Shown here: one piece after another, positions 8,756 to 17,424 of the stretch
How the letters are laid out: every line of letters starts with the position of its first letter
How positions within the stretch are numbered: the stretch's first letter is position 1
Origin: Actinoplanes solisilvae
GTDB lineage: Bacteria > Actinomycetota > Actinomycetes > Mycobacteriales > Micromonosporaceae
Length of the DNA: 64,000 nt
Reading direction: 5' to 3'
Assembly (NCBI RefSeq): GCF_003999975.1
Contig: NZ_RJAC01000032.1
Coordinates: forward strand, 1-64,000
Notes under the pieces: generated by a model
The model's database searches: none
Told to the model about the DNA's origin: nothing
The model's input: the letters and a program-made list of their open reading frames with translations, nothing else
Translations under genes and position numbers: made by a program

Positions 8756-10648
8756 ATGACTCAACCGGTGTCGCTCACCGATTTTCTCGGGACCACGGAG
8801 GTCGGCCGGCTCACGCCCGCGCAGCGCCGGCTGATCGTCGAGCAGGCGCTGCTTCTGCTCGAGCAGAACTACGCGCTGCTGCCGTTCAAGGTGGCCCGCT
8901 ACGGCATCAACCCGTTGCAGCGCCTGCGGTTGCTGGCCCAGCGACTCGGCCGCGACGGCGACCCCGAGCTCGAGTGGGTCATGCACCGCGAACTGCTCGA
9001 CGTCTTCAACTCGCTGCGCGACCTGCACACGCGCTACACGCTGCCGCGGCCGTTCAACGGCGTCGGCGTGTCGCTGCCGTTCCTGCTCAAGGAGTTCACC
9101 GAGGACGGCCGCCGGCGCTACCTGGTCAGCCGCCGCCAGGACAACCAGCCGGAGCTGGACGCCGAGGGCTTCCGCTTCGGCGTCGAGGTGACCCACTGGA
9201 ACGGTGTGCCGATCGAGCGCGCGATCGAGCGGTTCGCCGAGCGCATGCCCGGCGCCAACCCCGACGCGCGGCACGCCCGGGCACTGCAGATGTTCACCGT
9301 ACGATCCCTCGCGTTCGCGGCTCCGCCGGACGAGGAATGGATCACCCTCGGCTTCCTGGACGGCCAGGAGCAGGCCCGCGAGGTGCGCCTGGTGTGGACG
9401 GCCACGCCGATCGTCACCGCCGTCGCGGCCGAACCGGCCGACACCCCGATCGGGGTCGACGTCGAGGGCGCCCAGCTCGCCCAGCTGCGGGCCGAACTGT
9501 TCGCGCCCAAGGCGGTCGCGGCCACCGCGCGGACCGGCCGGGTGGCCGCCGCCGGGCCCGACAGTGTCGCGGTCACCGCCGAGCTGGCGACGGTCTTCGA
9601 GGCCCGCCGGGTCAGCGTCGGCGGCCGCGTCGTCGGGCACCTGCGCATCCGCACGTTCATGCCGACCGCGAGCGGGGTGGTCGGATTCGTGCGTGAGTTC
9701 GCCCGGCTGCTGAGCGTGCTGCCGCCCGACGGGCTCGTGCTCGACGTGCGCGGCAACGGCGGCGGCGCGGTCGTCGCCTCGGAGCTGTGCCTGCAGGCGC
9801 TCACCGCCCGCCGGGTCGAACCCGAACCGGCCCAGTTCTCGGCGACCGCGCTCAACCTGCGCCTGTGCCGCACGAACGACAACCTGCAGCCCTGGCTCAA
9901 GTCGATGGAGCAGTCGCTCGAGAGCGGCGCGGTCTACACGGCCGGCATCCCGTTCACCGAGAAGGAATGGTTCGCGGCGATCCCGCAGAGCTACTTCGGG
10001 CCGGTCGTGCTGCTCACCGACGCCCGCTGCTACTCGGCCACCGACATCTTCGCGGCCGGCTTCCAGGACAACCGCATCGGCCCGGTGCTGGGCACCGACA
10101 ACAACACCGGTGCGGGCGGCGGCAACGTCTGGCAGATCACCGACCTGATCGGGGCGCTCTCCGGCCAGGCCGACGTGCCGTTCAAGTCGCTGCCGCTGGG
10201 CGCGGGCCTGTCGCTGGTGATCCGCCGGGTGCTGCGGGTCGGGGCGAACGCGGGCACGCCGCTGGAGGACTACGGCGTCGTGCCCGACCAGCGCCACCAC
10301 ACCACGCGCCGCGACATCCTGCAGGACGACGCCGACCTGATGACCGCGGCGGCCGGCCTGCTCGACAAGGCCCCACAACGCCGCTTCGACGTCACGCTGT
10401 CGGAGGCCGGCGAAGCGCTGACCGCGAGCTTCGGCGTGCTCGGCGTCGACCGCGCCGACATCGAAGTGGACGGCCGTCCACGCCTCAGCGCCGATCTGGG
10501 CGGCAACCCGGGCCCGATCGAGGTGGCCGGCGGCGCCCGCGCCCGCGAGGTGCGCGTGCTGGGCTTCGACGACGATGAATTGGTCGCGCTTCGAACTTTC
10601 GTTCGCAGGGGCGGTGAGCTGCAACAACTGGAGACCCTAGCCGACTGA
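8756..10648 (+). CDS. S41-family (C-terminal-processing-like) peptidase
   Basis: 630 residues. The S41 core is visible: DGLVLDVRGNGGG (about residue 322), then CYSATDIFAAGFQD (about residue 424) with the likely catalytic Ser, and YGVVPD near the end. There is no clear N-terminal signal sequence, so it may be cytosolic or non-classically exported. The start at 8756 (ATG ACT CAA) follows a short intergenic space; upstream in-frame sequence is antisense to the EEP gene. It is longer than tail-specific proteases and lacks an obvious PDZ signature. The substrate is unknown. Confidence 0.8.
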   Translation: MTQPVSLTDFLGTTEVGRLTPAQRRLIVEQALLLLEQNYALLPFKVARYGINPLQRLRLLAQRLGRDGDPELEWVMHRELLDVFNSLRDLHTRYTLPRPFNGVGVSLPFLLKEFTEDGRRRYLVSRRQDNQPELDAEGFRFGVEVTHWNGVPIERAIERFAERMPGANPDARHARALQMFTVRSLAFAAPPDEEWITLGFLDGQEQAREVRLVWTATPIVTAVAAEPADTPIGVDVEGAQLAQLRAELFAPKAVAATARTGRVAAAGPDSVAVTAELATVFEARRVSVGGRVVGHLRIRTFMPTASGVVGFVREFARLLSVLPPDGLVLDVRGNGGGAVVASELCLQALTARRVEPEPAQFSATALNLRLCRTNDNLQPWLKSMEQSLESGAVYTAGIPFTEKEWFAAIPQSYFGPVVLLTDARCYSATDIFAAGFQDNRIGPVLGTDNNTGAGGGNVWQITDLIGALSGQADVPFKSLPLGAGLSLVIRRVLRVGANAGTPLEDYGVVPDQRHHTTRRDILQDDADLMTAAAGLLDKAPQRRFDVTLSEAGEALTASFGVLGVDRADIEVDGRPRLSADLGGNPGPIEVAGGARAREVRVLGFDDDELVALRTFVRRGGELQQLETLAD

Positions 10649-10662
10649 CCGCGCTGAACGGG

Positions 10663-10698
10663 GTTGCATCGCATTCGTTGATCATGATGCGATGCGAC
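10663..10698. promoter_or_regulatory. Long inverted repeat overlapping the MFS gene start
   Basis: GCATCGCAT at 10666-10674 is matched by ATGCGATGC at 10687-10695, with two further matching pairs outside a single mismatch and a 12-nt centre. The dyad covers the region where transcription or translation of the MFS gene begins, which suggests an operator or an mRNA hairpin hiding the start. Confidence 0.5.
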
Positions 10699-10701
10699 CC
10701 C

Positions 10702-11931
10702 ATGCGGCTCTCTCCGATCCTGCCCCCGGTCGGGCTGGCGCGACGGCTGGCAACCCAGTCCGCGCTGCTCGGCATCGGCGGCGGAACCTACCTCACCGGC
10801 AGCGTCGTGTTCTTCACGCTCTACGTCGGACTGACGCCGCTGCAGGTCGGCATCGGGTTCTCGGTCGCCGGGCTCGTCGGCCTGGTCGGCTCCCTGCCGC
10901 TCGGTCACCTGGCCGACCGGATCGGCGGACGGCGGGCCTGGGTGCTCGGGGCGCTGGGCGGAGCGGCGGCCTTCGCGACCTATCCGCTGGCCGGCGGGTT
11001 CTGGTCGTTCATCGTGCTGATGGTCGTCGAGGCGGCCGCCGACACACTGGCCAACTCCGGACGCATGGTCTACACGGCGGCCGCGGTAGCCAAGGAGGAC
11101 CGGGTGCGCACGATGGCGTTCGTGCGGGCCTACCTGAACGTCGGCTTCACGATCGGGTCGGGGCTGGGGGCGGCGGCCCTGGCCCTGAACTCGCGGACCG
11201 GCCTGCTGGTGCTGGTGCTGGCCAACGCGGCCGGGCTGCTGTTCAACGCGTTCTTCGTCGCGCGGATGCCCGCCGTCGCCGCCGTCGCCGCGCCGGGACC
11301 GCGACCCAGTCCGTGGGGTGTGCTGCGCGACCACCCGTACACGGCCCTGGCCGGGCTTTTCGGGGTGCTGTGGCTGCACGGCACGCTCTTCGGCGAGGTG
11401 GTGCCGCTGTGGGCGATCACCATGACCGACGCGCCGAAACCGCTGCTGGGGGTGCTGTTCGCGATCAACACGGTGATGGCGGTGGCTTTGCAGGTGCGGG
11501 CCACCCGCGGGGCGGACAGCCTGGCCGGGTCGGTGCGGCTGCTGCGGTGGGCGGCCCTGGCCAGCGTCGTGGCGTGCCCCGTGGTGGCGTTGAGCGGGTC
11601 GACGCACGGATGGGTCACGATCGGGCTGCTGGCGTTGACGATCGTGCTGCTGACGGCGACCGAGCTGTGGATGTCCGGGGCTCAGTGGTACCTGCAGACC
11701 GAGGTTCCGCCGGCTGACCAGCGCGGCGCCTACATGGGAGCGAGCAAGTCGGTCGGCGGCGTGGGCCGGATGGTCGGGCCGGCCGCGCTGACGTTCTTTG
11801 CCATCCACACGGGCGGCTGGGGGTGGTGGCTGATCGCGAGCATCTTCGTGGTCGCCGCCGTGGTCGCCGGGCCGATCGTCGCCTGGATCGAGCGGACCCC
11901 GCGCAACGGCGCCGTTCCCGTTCCGGTTTAG
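10702..11931 (+). CDS. Major facilitator superfamily transporter
   Basis: About 409 residues with roughly twelve hydrophobic segments. The MFS loop 2-3 signature is visible as GHLADRIGGRR after the second segment. It resembles drug/proton antiporters of the DHA1 type, but the substrate cannot be read. No good ribosome-binding site is visible. I used the ATG at 10702 because earlier candidates (10684, 10687, TTG 10678) lie inside a perfect inverted repeat. It stands alone between S41 peptidase and the convergent oxidoreductase. Confidence 0.85.
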   Translation: MRLSPILPPVGLARRLATQSALLGIGGGTYLTGSVVFFTLYVGLTPLQVGIGFSVAGLVGLVGSLPLGHLADRIGGRRAWVLGALGGAAAFATYPLAGGFWSFIVLMVVEAAADTLANSGRMVYTAAAVAKEDRVRTMAFVRAYLNVGFTIGSGLGAAALALNSRTGLLVLVLANAAGLLFNAFFVARMPAVAAVAAPGPRPSPWGVLRDHPYTALAGLFGVLWLHGTLFGEVVPLWAITMTDAPKPLLGVLFAINTVMAVALQVRATRGADSLAGSVRLLRWAALASVVACPVVALSGSTHGWVTIGLLALTIVLLTATELWMSGAQWYLQTEVPPADQRGAYMGASKSVGGVGRMVGPAALTFFAIHTGGWGWWLIASIFVVAAVVAGPIVAWIERTPRNGAVPVPV

Positions 11932-12022
11932 AGCGGGGTGCGGATATCCGCTTTCTGCGGCGGGGTGCTTCCCAGGCGGGCGGCGGACACGACGCTGTTG
12001 GTCGACGCCGCAGGACGAATTG

Positions 12023-13165
12023 TCAGTTTGCCGGTAGTCGCCGTTTGTCCGGTGTCTGAGCCCACGGCACACCCAGCTCCGACGGCAGCTTCAGCGTGGC
12101 CGCCGCCCGGCGCAGCAACGCGTTGATCCCCGGGATCGTGCGATGCGGCCCGTCGATAATCGATTGAACAAGGTGTGGCGTCGGAGCGTCCGGCAGAGTC
12201 AGAGCCTCCAGTACGACCGTGAAGTCCTCGGTCGCGTCGAGCGGCACCAGCAACGGCGTGCCGTCGGCGCGGCGCGCGAGCAGGTTCGTCAACAGGTCGG
12301 TGCGGCCCTCGACCAGCGCCGGTTCGGGCCGGTCCTCGTCGGGTTCGGTTCGTGCATCGCCGGGCAGGGCGAGCCGATCGGTCGGATATTCGAGCACGGC
12401 CCGGCCGGCTGTTCCGCGTGCCTCGATCTCGCCCGCGATGAAGTCCTCGCCGGCGAGCGTCACCGCGATGAGCAGGGGGAGGCCGCTGTCGAACGTGATG
12501 CGGGCGAACGCGGTGTCCTCCACCTCGATCGGTCGCACCCGGTAGCGCTCGACCTCGAGCTGCCGGGGCCGCCCGGCGCCGGCGGCCCGGCCCGCGGAAA
12601 GGGCCTGCATGACCGCGTGGGCGAGCGGGTTGACCAGCGCGCCGTCGACCACCGGCCGCCCGCCAAGGTGGCGGCGCCCCGCCCAGGAGGACCGGGCGTA
12701 ATACGCGTCGTCGCGCTTCCACGAGGCCACCGCGGACAGGCCGGTGATCGAAGACGAGGAGGTCAGATAGGCGTGGAAGCGGGACCAGGCGAGCGAGCCG
12801 AGGGCCTGGAAGCCGACCTGGCAGGCCCGGCCGGCGGAGGCTACCGCGGCGGCGAGGGTGTGGTGCGCGGCGAGCGAGGTGACCGGCGGTTTTTCGAGCA
12901 GCAGGTCGCAGCCGGCGGCCAGCGCGTCGAGCGCGATCGGCAGGTGGGTGTGCGGTGGCGTGCAGATCACCACGACATCGGGGCGGACCGACTTCAGCAG
13001 CTCTCGATAATCGATGAACGATGGCACGTCCGGTGCGGGATCGATCGGCTGGACGTCCGCGAGCGCCACCAACTCCGCGATTCCGGCCGCCCGCAGCTCG
13101 GCAATGCGCCGCCGATGCCAGCGCCCGTGCCCGTTGGCGCCGATCAACGCCACGCGCGCCGTCAC
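12023..13165 (-). CDS. Gfo/Idh/MocA family oxidoreductase
   Basis: About 380 residues from the GTG at 13165. Rossmann start TARVALIGANGHGRWH, nucleotide-sheet Asp in ALADVQP, CTPPHTHLP and the LLLEKPPVTS motif with the family Lys. It is the last gene on the minus strand of the sugar-acid locus, separated from the mannitol-dehydrogenase-family gene by 136 nt. No clear Shine-Dalgarno precedes the GTG, so the start is uncertain (a longer version reaches 13207). Two copies of the TCGATAATCGAT element lie inside it (12153, 13004), encoding SIIDG and FIDYR. Confidence 0.82.
   Translation of the reverse strand: MTARVALIGANGHGRWHRRRIAELRAAGIAELVALADVQPIDPAPDVPSFIDYRELLKSVRPDVVVICTPPHTHLPIALDALAAGCDLLLEKPPVTSLAAHHTLAAAVASAGRACQVGFQALGSLAWSRFHAYLTSSSSITGLSAVASWKRDDAYYARSSWAGRRHLGGRPVVDGALVNPLAHAVMQALSAGRAAGAGRPRQLEVERYRVRPIEVEDTAFARITFDSGLPLLIAVTLAGEDFIAGEIEARGTAGRAVLEYPTDRLALPGDARTEPDEDRPEPALVEGRTDLLTNLLARRADGTPLLVPLDATEDFTVVLEALTLPDAPTPHLVQSIIDGPHRTIPGINALLRRAAATLKLPSELGVPWAQTPDKRRLPAN
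12153..12164. repeat. TCGATAATCGAT element, copy 1
   Basis: AT-rich near-palindrome inside the oxidoreductase gene, encoding Ser-Ile-Ile-Asp on the minus strand; followed by TG as in several other copies. Confidence 0.75.
13004..13015. repeat. TCGATAATCGAT element, copy 2
   Basis: Exact 12-mer inside the same oxidoreductase gene, encoding Phe-Ile-Asp-Tyr-Arg on the minus strand, near the end of the Rossmann domain. Confidence 0.75.
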
Positions 13166-13259
13166 CGCCAATCGCCGATCAGCATCTCTCGCTGCACTCC
13201 GCAGCAATCGCTTGTCGACCGGCCGGTTGCGCTTCGCAGGTCGGGAGGAGTGGTGCGGT

Positions 13260-13281
13260 GGGGTGGGGGCGGGGTTGGGGG
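13260..13281 (+). other. Predicted G-quadruplex-forming run
   Basis: Four consecutive runs of 4, 5, 4 and 5 guanines separated by T, C and TT on the plus strand. It lies in the short gap between the mannitol-dehydrogenase-family gene (ends 13302) and the oxidoreductase gene (starts 13165). Transcription runs leftward, so the G-rich strand is the template strand. Confidence 0.6.
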
Positions 13282-13301
13282 CATGTGGCGAGCGGGTGGG
13301 G

Positions 13302-14753
13302 TCATGCGGCGCCGGCCAGGGTTGGTTCGACGCCGTGCTTTTCCAGGGCGGTCAGCCAGTCGATCAGGGTGGTGCGCAGTTCGGGGTCGTCGGCCAGGTC
13401 GGGGGTGAAGACGGTGTCGAGGCTCAGCAGGGCGTCGACCACACCTTCGGGGGTCGCGGGGGCGTCGGCCAGGCGGGCGCGGATGCGGTCGGCCAGCGGG
13501 TCGTCGAGGGGGAGCGACCGGCCGTCGTCGGTGACGCCCTGCACGTAGCGCATCCAGGCGGCCACCACCAGGGCCGCCCAGCGGGGGACGGCGCCGGCGT
13601 CGCGACGGGCTTTGATCGTGTGCAGGACTCGTTGGGGGAGCTTCTGGGAGCCGTCCATCGCTACCTGCACGGTCCGGTGGACGATGGCCGGGTTGGCGAA
13701 GCGGGCCAGCGCCTCGTCGCCGTACGCGATGGTGTCGACGCCGGACGGCGGGGTCAGGCCGGGGGTGATGTCCTCGGCGATCAGGCGCCGCAGCACCGCG
13801 TGCAGGCCGGGGATCTCGAGCGCGTCGGCGATGGTCGACCGGCCCGCGACCGCGCCGAGGTAGGCGATCGCCGAGTGCACGCCGTTGAGGGCGCGCAACT
13901 TCAGCGTCTCCCACGGGCGGGGGTCGTCGGTGAGAACGGCGCCCGCCTGCTCCCACGCCGGCCGGCCGCCGGGGAAGGCGTCCTCGATGATCCACGCGGA
14001 GTACGGTTCGGCACCGACTGCGGCCCGGTCCCGTACGCCCAGGGCTGTCGCCGCCGCTGTCAGTAACGCGTCGGTCGTCGCGGGGACGATGCGGTCGACC
14101 ATCGTGCCGGGGAAGCTCGCGTTGGCGCGCACCCACGGGGCTATCGCGGTGGCCGTCGCGAGCTGGTCGACCAGGCCGCGCAGCCGGTGCCCGTTGGACG
14201 GCAGGTTGTCGCAGCTGACCAGGGCGATCGGGCCCGCGTCGGCCCGGCGGCGGGCGCACAGGCCGCGCAGCAGCAGGCCGGGGATCGTACGCGGCGGGCG
14301 GTCGGTCTCGAGGTCGGCGCGCAACTCGTCGTCGAGCAGCAGGCGGCCGGTGGCCGGGTCGAGCCGGTACGCCTTCTCGGTCACGGTCAGCGTGACCACG
14401 CGGATCGCCGGGTCGGCGAGCCACTTCACGACGGCGTTCGGGTCGGCGGCGGCGAGCAGCTGGCCGGCCGACGAGCCGATCACCCGGGTGCTGCTGCCCG
14501 CGGCGGCGAGCGACACGACGCTGAACAGGCCGTCCTGGGCGCGCATCGCGTCGGCGATCTGCGGTGAACGTGGCGCGACGCCGACGATGCCCCAGTCGCC
14601 GCCGGCCGCGGCCATCGCGTCCTCGGTGAAGACGGCCTGGTGGGCGCGGTGGAAGGCGCCGAGGCCGAGGTGGACGATCCCCGGGGCGGGAGCGGTGATA
14701 CGCGGACGCGATTCCGTCGGCACGCGGTCGAGGGTGGCGCGGTTCAGCTCCAT
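13302..14753 (-). CDS. Mannitol dehydrogenase-family reductase (fructuronate/tagaturonate reductase-like)
   Basis: 483 residues. N-terminal Rossmann domain with IVHLGLGAFHRAHQAV; later VSCDNLPSNG, the SFPGTMVDRIVP segment and the catalytic-region motif LKLRALNGVHSAIAYLG (about residue 290), whose Lys and Asn-x-x-His are the polyol dehydrogenase catalytic residues. The family reduces fructuronate or tagaturonate to mannonate or altronate with NADH, or oxidises mannitol. Clustering with uxaC favours a hexuronate substrate. ATG 14753 overlaps the stop of the upstream dehydratase by 10 nt, so translation is probably coupled. Confidence 0.85.
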   Translation of the reverse strand: MELNRATLDRVPTESRPRITAPAPGIVHLGLGAFHRAHQAVFTEDAMAAAGGDWGIVGVAPRSPQIADAMRAQDGLFSVVSLAAAGSSTRVIGSSAGQLLAAADPNAVVKWLADPAIRVVTLTVTEKAYRLDPATGRLLLDDELRADLETDRPPRTIPGLLLRGLCARRRADAGPIALVSCDNLPSNGHRLRGLVDQLATATAIAPWVRANASFPGTMVDRIVPATTDALLTAAATALGVRDRAAVGAEPYSAWIIEDAFPGGRPAWEQAGAVLTDDPRPWETLKLRALNGVHSAIAYLGAVAGRSTIADALEIPGLHAVLRRLIAEDITPGLTPPSGVDTIAYGDEALARFANPAIVHRTVQVAMDGSQKLPQRVLHTIKARRDAGAVPRWAALVVAAWMRYVQGVTDDGRSLPLDDPLADRIRARLADAPATPEGVVDALLSLDTVFTPDLADDPELRTTLIDWLTALEKHGVEPTLAGAA

Positions 14754-16030
14754 GCCGGGCCGTCCGGGAAGGAGAACTCGGCCATCGACGCGGGCCGCAG
14801 GTCGGAGCTGTAGCCGGGCCGGGCCGGCAGCAGGTAGCGGCCGTCGCGGGTGCGTACCGGGTCGGTGAAGTGTTCGTGCAGGTGGTCGACGTATTCGATC
14901 ATGCGGCCCTCCAGCGACGTGCCGACGCGCAGATAATCGAAAATCGATAGGTGCTGAACGAGTTCGCACAGGCCGACCCCGCCGGCGTGCGGGCAGACCG
15001 GCACCCCGAACTTGGCGGCCAGCAGCAGTTCGGCCAGCACTTCGGGGATGCCCGCGACCCGGCACGCGTCGACCTGCACGACCCCGATCGCCTCGGCCTG
15101 CAGCAACTGTTTGAAGATGACCCGGTTGGCGGCGACCTCGCCGGTCGCGACCCGGATCGGGGCGACCGCCCGCTGGATGCGCGCGTGACCGAGCACGTCG
15201 TCGGGATGCGTCGGCTCCTCGATCCAGTAGGGGTCGAACTCGGCCAGCCGGGCCATGTTGGCGATCGCCTCGTCGACGCCCCAGATCTGGTTGGCATCCA
15301 TCATGAGCAGGGCGTCCGGGCCGATCTCGGCGCGGATGATCGCGGCACGCCGCACGTCGTCCTCGATCGGGCCGCCGACCTTCATCTTCATCGCGCGCCA
15401 GCCCTCGGCGTACGCGGCTCTGGTCAGGTCCCGGACTTTCTCGTCGGGATAGCCGAGCCAGCCGACGCTGGTCGTGTACGACGGGAAGCCCTGCTGCTCG
15501 ATAATCGATAGGCGATCGGCGAGGCCGTCGAGGCCCTTGTCGAGAATCGCGGCGGCTTCCGAAGGAGTGAGAGCGTCGTCGATGTGCCGGAAGTCCACGC
15601 AGGCCACGAGTTCGGCGGTGGGCAGCGAGGCGAGCAGTTTCCACATGGGCTTGCCGGCGGCCTTGGCGCGCAGGTCCCACACGGCGTTGACGAGCGCGCC
15701 GGTCGCCATGTGCAGCGCGCCCTTCTCGGGCCCGAGCCAACGGAGTTGCGGGTCGGCGGTCAGCGAACGCAGGAAGTCGAGGGGCTCGGCGAACAGGGAG
15801 GTGAGCTCCTTGCCGACGACGTGGGGAGCAAGAGCCCGCACGGCCGCGCAGGTGATCTCGTTGCCGCGTCCGTTGGTGAACGTGAATCCGGCCCCGGTCA
15901 GCGTGTTGTCGGTGGACAGCTCGACATAGGTCGCCGAGTAGTCGCCGCGGTTGATCGAGTCGGAGCCGTCCCCGGCCGCCGCCGTCGGGAACCGCACATC
16001 GTGCACCTGGACACCGGTGATCGTGGTCAT
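14744..16030 (-). CDS. L-fuconate dehydratase-like enolase-superfamily enzyme
   Basis: 428 residues. Mandelate racemase/enolase fold with GSDSINRGDYSATYV near residue 22, the KxK catalytic strand MKMKVGG, metal ligands in MDANQIWG, WIEEPTHPDD and ATGEVAANR, and the fuconate-dehydratase hallmark CPHAGGVGLCELVQ. These match L-fuconate dehydratase (EC 4.2.1.68), which converts L-fuconate to 2-keto-3-deoxy-L-fuconate. Within a cluster containing uronate isomerase and a hexuronate-type reductase its physiological substrate may be broader. It overlaps uxaC by 4 nt upstream and the reductase by 10 nt downstream. Two AT-rich repeat elements lie inside (14932, 15498). Confidence 0.87.
   Translation of the reverse strand: MTTITGVQVHDVRFPTAAAGDGSDSINRGDYSATYVELSTDNTLTGAGFTFTNGRGNEITCAAVRALAPHVVGKELTSLFAEPLDFLRSLTADPQLRWLGPEKGALHMATGALVNAVWDLRAKAAGKPMWKLLASLPTAELVACVDFRHIDDALTPSEAAAILDKGLDGLADRLSIIEQQGFPSYTTSVGWLGYPDEKVRDLTRAAYAEGWRAMKMKVGGPIEDDVRRAAIIRAEIGPDALLMMDANQIWGVDEAIANMARLAEFDPYWIEEPTHPDDVLGHARIQRAVAPIRVATGEVAANRVIFKQLLQAEAIGVVQVDACRVAGIPEVLAELLLAAKFGVPVCPHAGGVGLCELVQHLSIFDYLRVGTSLEGRMIEYVDHLHEHFTDPVRTRDGRYLLPARPGYSSDLRPASMAEFSFPDGPAWS
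14932..14948. repeat. TCGATAATCGAT-like element, copy 3 (expanded)
   Basis: GATAATCGA followed by AAATCGAT: the two halves are spaced further apart than in other copies. Encodes Leu-Ser-Ile-Phe-Asp-Tyr on the minus strand, in the conserved C-terminal part of the dehydratase. Confidence 0.55.
15498..15509. repeat. TCGATAATCGAT element, copy 4
   Basis: Exact 12-mer inside the L-fuconate dehydratase-like gene, encoding Leu-Ser-Ile-Ile-Glu on the minus strand. Confidence 0.75.
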
Positions 16031-17424
16031 GAGCTCAGCCCCTTGTCGAGCTTGAAGATGCGCTTCGGAAGGTGGTAGGCCAGGTCGGCCATCGTCTCCT
16101 CGGCCTCGGCGAGCGGCAGGCGGTCCTGTTCGACGAGCGCGGCGAGACAGGACGCGTCGACGCGGCGAGCGATGTCATGGCGTACGGGAATGGAACAGAA
16201 GGCGCGCGTGTCGTCGACGAATCCCGCCGTGTTGTAGAAGCCCGCCGCGTCGGTGACCGCCTCGCGGAAGCGGCGCATCGCGTCGGGAGTGTCCAGGAAC
16301 CACCACGGCGCGCCCAGGAACAGCGCCGGATAGCCACCGGCCAGCGGGGCCAGTTCACGGCTGAACGCGGTCTCGTCCAGCGTGTAGAGCACAACCCGCA
16401 GGCGAGAATCCATCCCGTACGCGTCCAGAAGCGGACGCAACGCGTGGACGTAATCGGTTGCCTGCGGGATGTCGCCGCCCACGTCCCGCCCGTGCGCCGC
16501 GAGGAGGACGCGGTTGTGGTCGCGGGACGCGCCGGGGTGCAGCTGCAGGACGAGGCCGTCGTCGATCGACATCCGCGCGAACTCGAGGATCATGTGCCCG
16601 CGGAACGTCTCCGCGTCGGCCGGCGAGATGTCGCCCCGCAGCGCCCGGTCGTAGAGCCGCGCGGCTTCGGCGGGGGAGAGTGCGACCGTACGGGCCGTCG
16701 GGTGCCCATGATCCGACGACGTCGTGCCGGCCTCGATGAACGCCTCCCGGCGGCGGCGCAGGGCGTTCAGATAGCCGGCGTACGTGCCCGTGTCCTCGCC
16801 GGCCAGCTCGCCCATCCGCGCCACGTTCGACGCCCAGTCCCCGTGTTCGAGGTCGACCACGTTGTCCGGACGGAAGGTGCTGATCACCCGCCCGAACCAG
16901 CCGTCGGCGGCCAGCTTCGCGTGGTGCACCAGCTCGTCGGTCGGCGACTCGGTCGTCGCGAGGACCTCGATGCCGAAGCGCTCGAACAGCGCCCGCGGCC
17001 GGAACGCCGGCTCGGCCAGCCGGGCCGCGATCGCGTCGTACACCTCGTCGGCGGTGTCCCGGCTCAGCGGCGTGGAGACCCCGAACACCGTACGGAAGGT
17101 CTGTTCGAGCCACAGTCGCGACGGCGTGCCGCGGAACAGATGCCAGTTCGCGGCGAGCAGGCGCCAGATCGTACGGGGGTCGGTCTCGACCGGTCCTCCG
17201 TCGCGTCGCGGCACGCCCAGGCGGTCGGGTGGGATGCCCTGGCTGAGCAGCATGCGGGTGACGTAGTGGTCGGGGACGATCAGCAGCCGCGCCGGGTCGG
17301 GGAACGGCTGGTCGTCGGCGAGCAGCGCCGGGTCGACGTGGCCGTGCGGGCTGATCAGCGGCAGGTCGCGGGCGACGGCGTAGAGGTCGCGGGCGAGCCC
17401 GGTCGTCAGGAGGGGGTCGGGCAC
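16027..17424 (-). CDS. uxaC: Glucuronate (uronate) isomerase
   Basis: 465 residues, the normal family length. Amidohydrolase-fold uronate isomerase with LISPHGHVDP near residue 24 (metal-binding His-x-His), the family segment LFRGTPSRLWLE, and TTESPTDELVHH. It interconverts D-glucuronate/D-galacturonate and fructuronate/tagaturonate, the first step of hexuronate breakdown. The GTG start at 17424 overlaps the TAG stop of the upstream oxidoreductase by one base, and the 3' end overlaps the dehydratase start. With the following reductase it makes a plausible two-step route to an aldonate. Confidence 0.92.
   Translation of the reverse strand: MPDPLLTTGLARDLYAVARDLPLISPHGHVDPALLADDQPFPDPARLLIVPDHYVTRMLLSQGIPPDRLGVPRRDGGPVETDPRTIWRLLAANWHLFRGTPSRLWLEQTFRTVFGVSTPLSRDTADEVYDAIAARLAEPAFRPRALFERFGIEVLATTESPTDELVHHAKLAADGWFGRVISTFRPDNVVDLEHGDWASNVARMGELAGEDTGTYAGYLNALRRRREAFIEAGTTSSDHGHPTARTVALSPAEAARLYDRALRGDISPADAETFRGHMILEFARMSIDDGLVLQLHPGASRDHNRVLLAAHGRDVGGDIPQATDYVHALRPLLDAYGMDSRLRVVLYTLDETAFSRELAPLAGGYPALFLGAPWWFLDTPDAMRRFREAVTDAAGFYNTAGFVDDTRAFCSIPVRHDIARRVDASCLAALVEQDRLPLAEAEETMADLAYHLPKRIFKLDKGLSS

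Noticed and set aside
11940..11951. Perfect palindrome GCGGATATCCGC after the MFS gene
   Set aside because: It has no loop and no T-run, and lies between convergent genes. I do not see a terminator or operator role.
13162..13185. Seven-residue ORF (MLIGDWR) overlapping the GTG of the oxidoreductase as GTGA, possible leader peptide
   Set aside because: The RBS is weak and nothing suggests attenuation. Probably chance.
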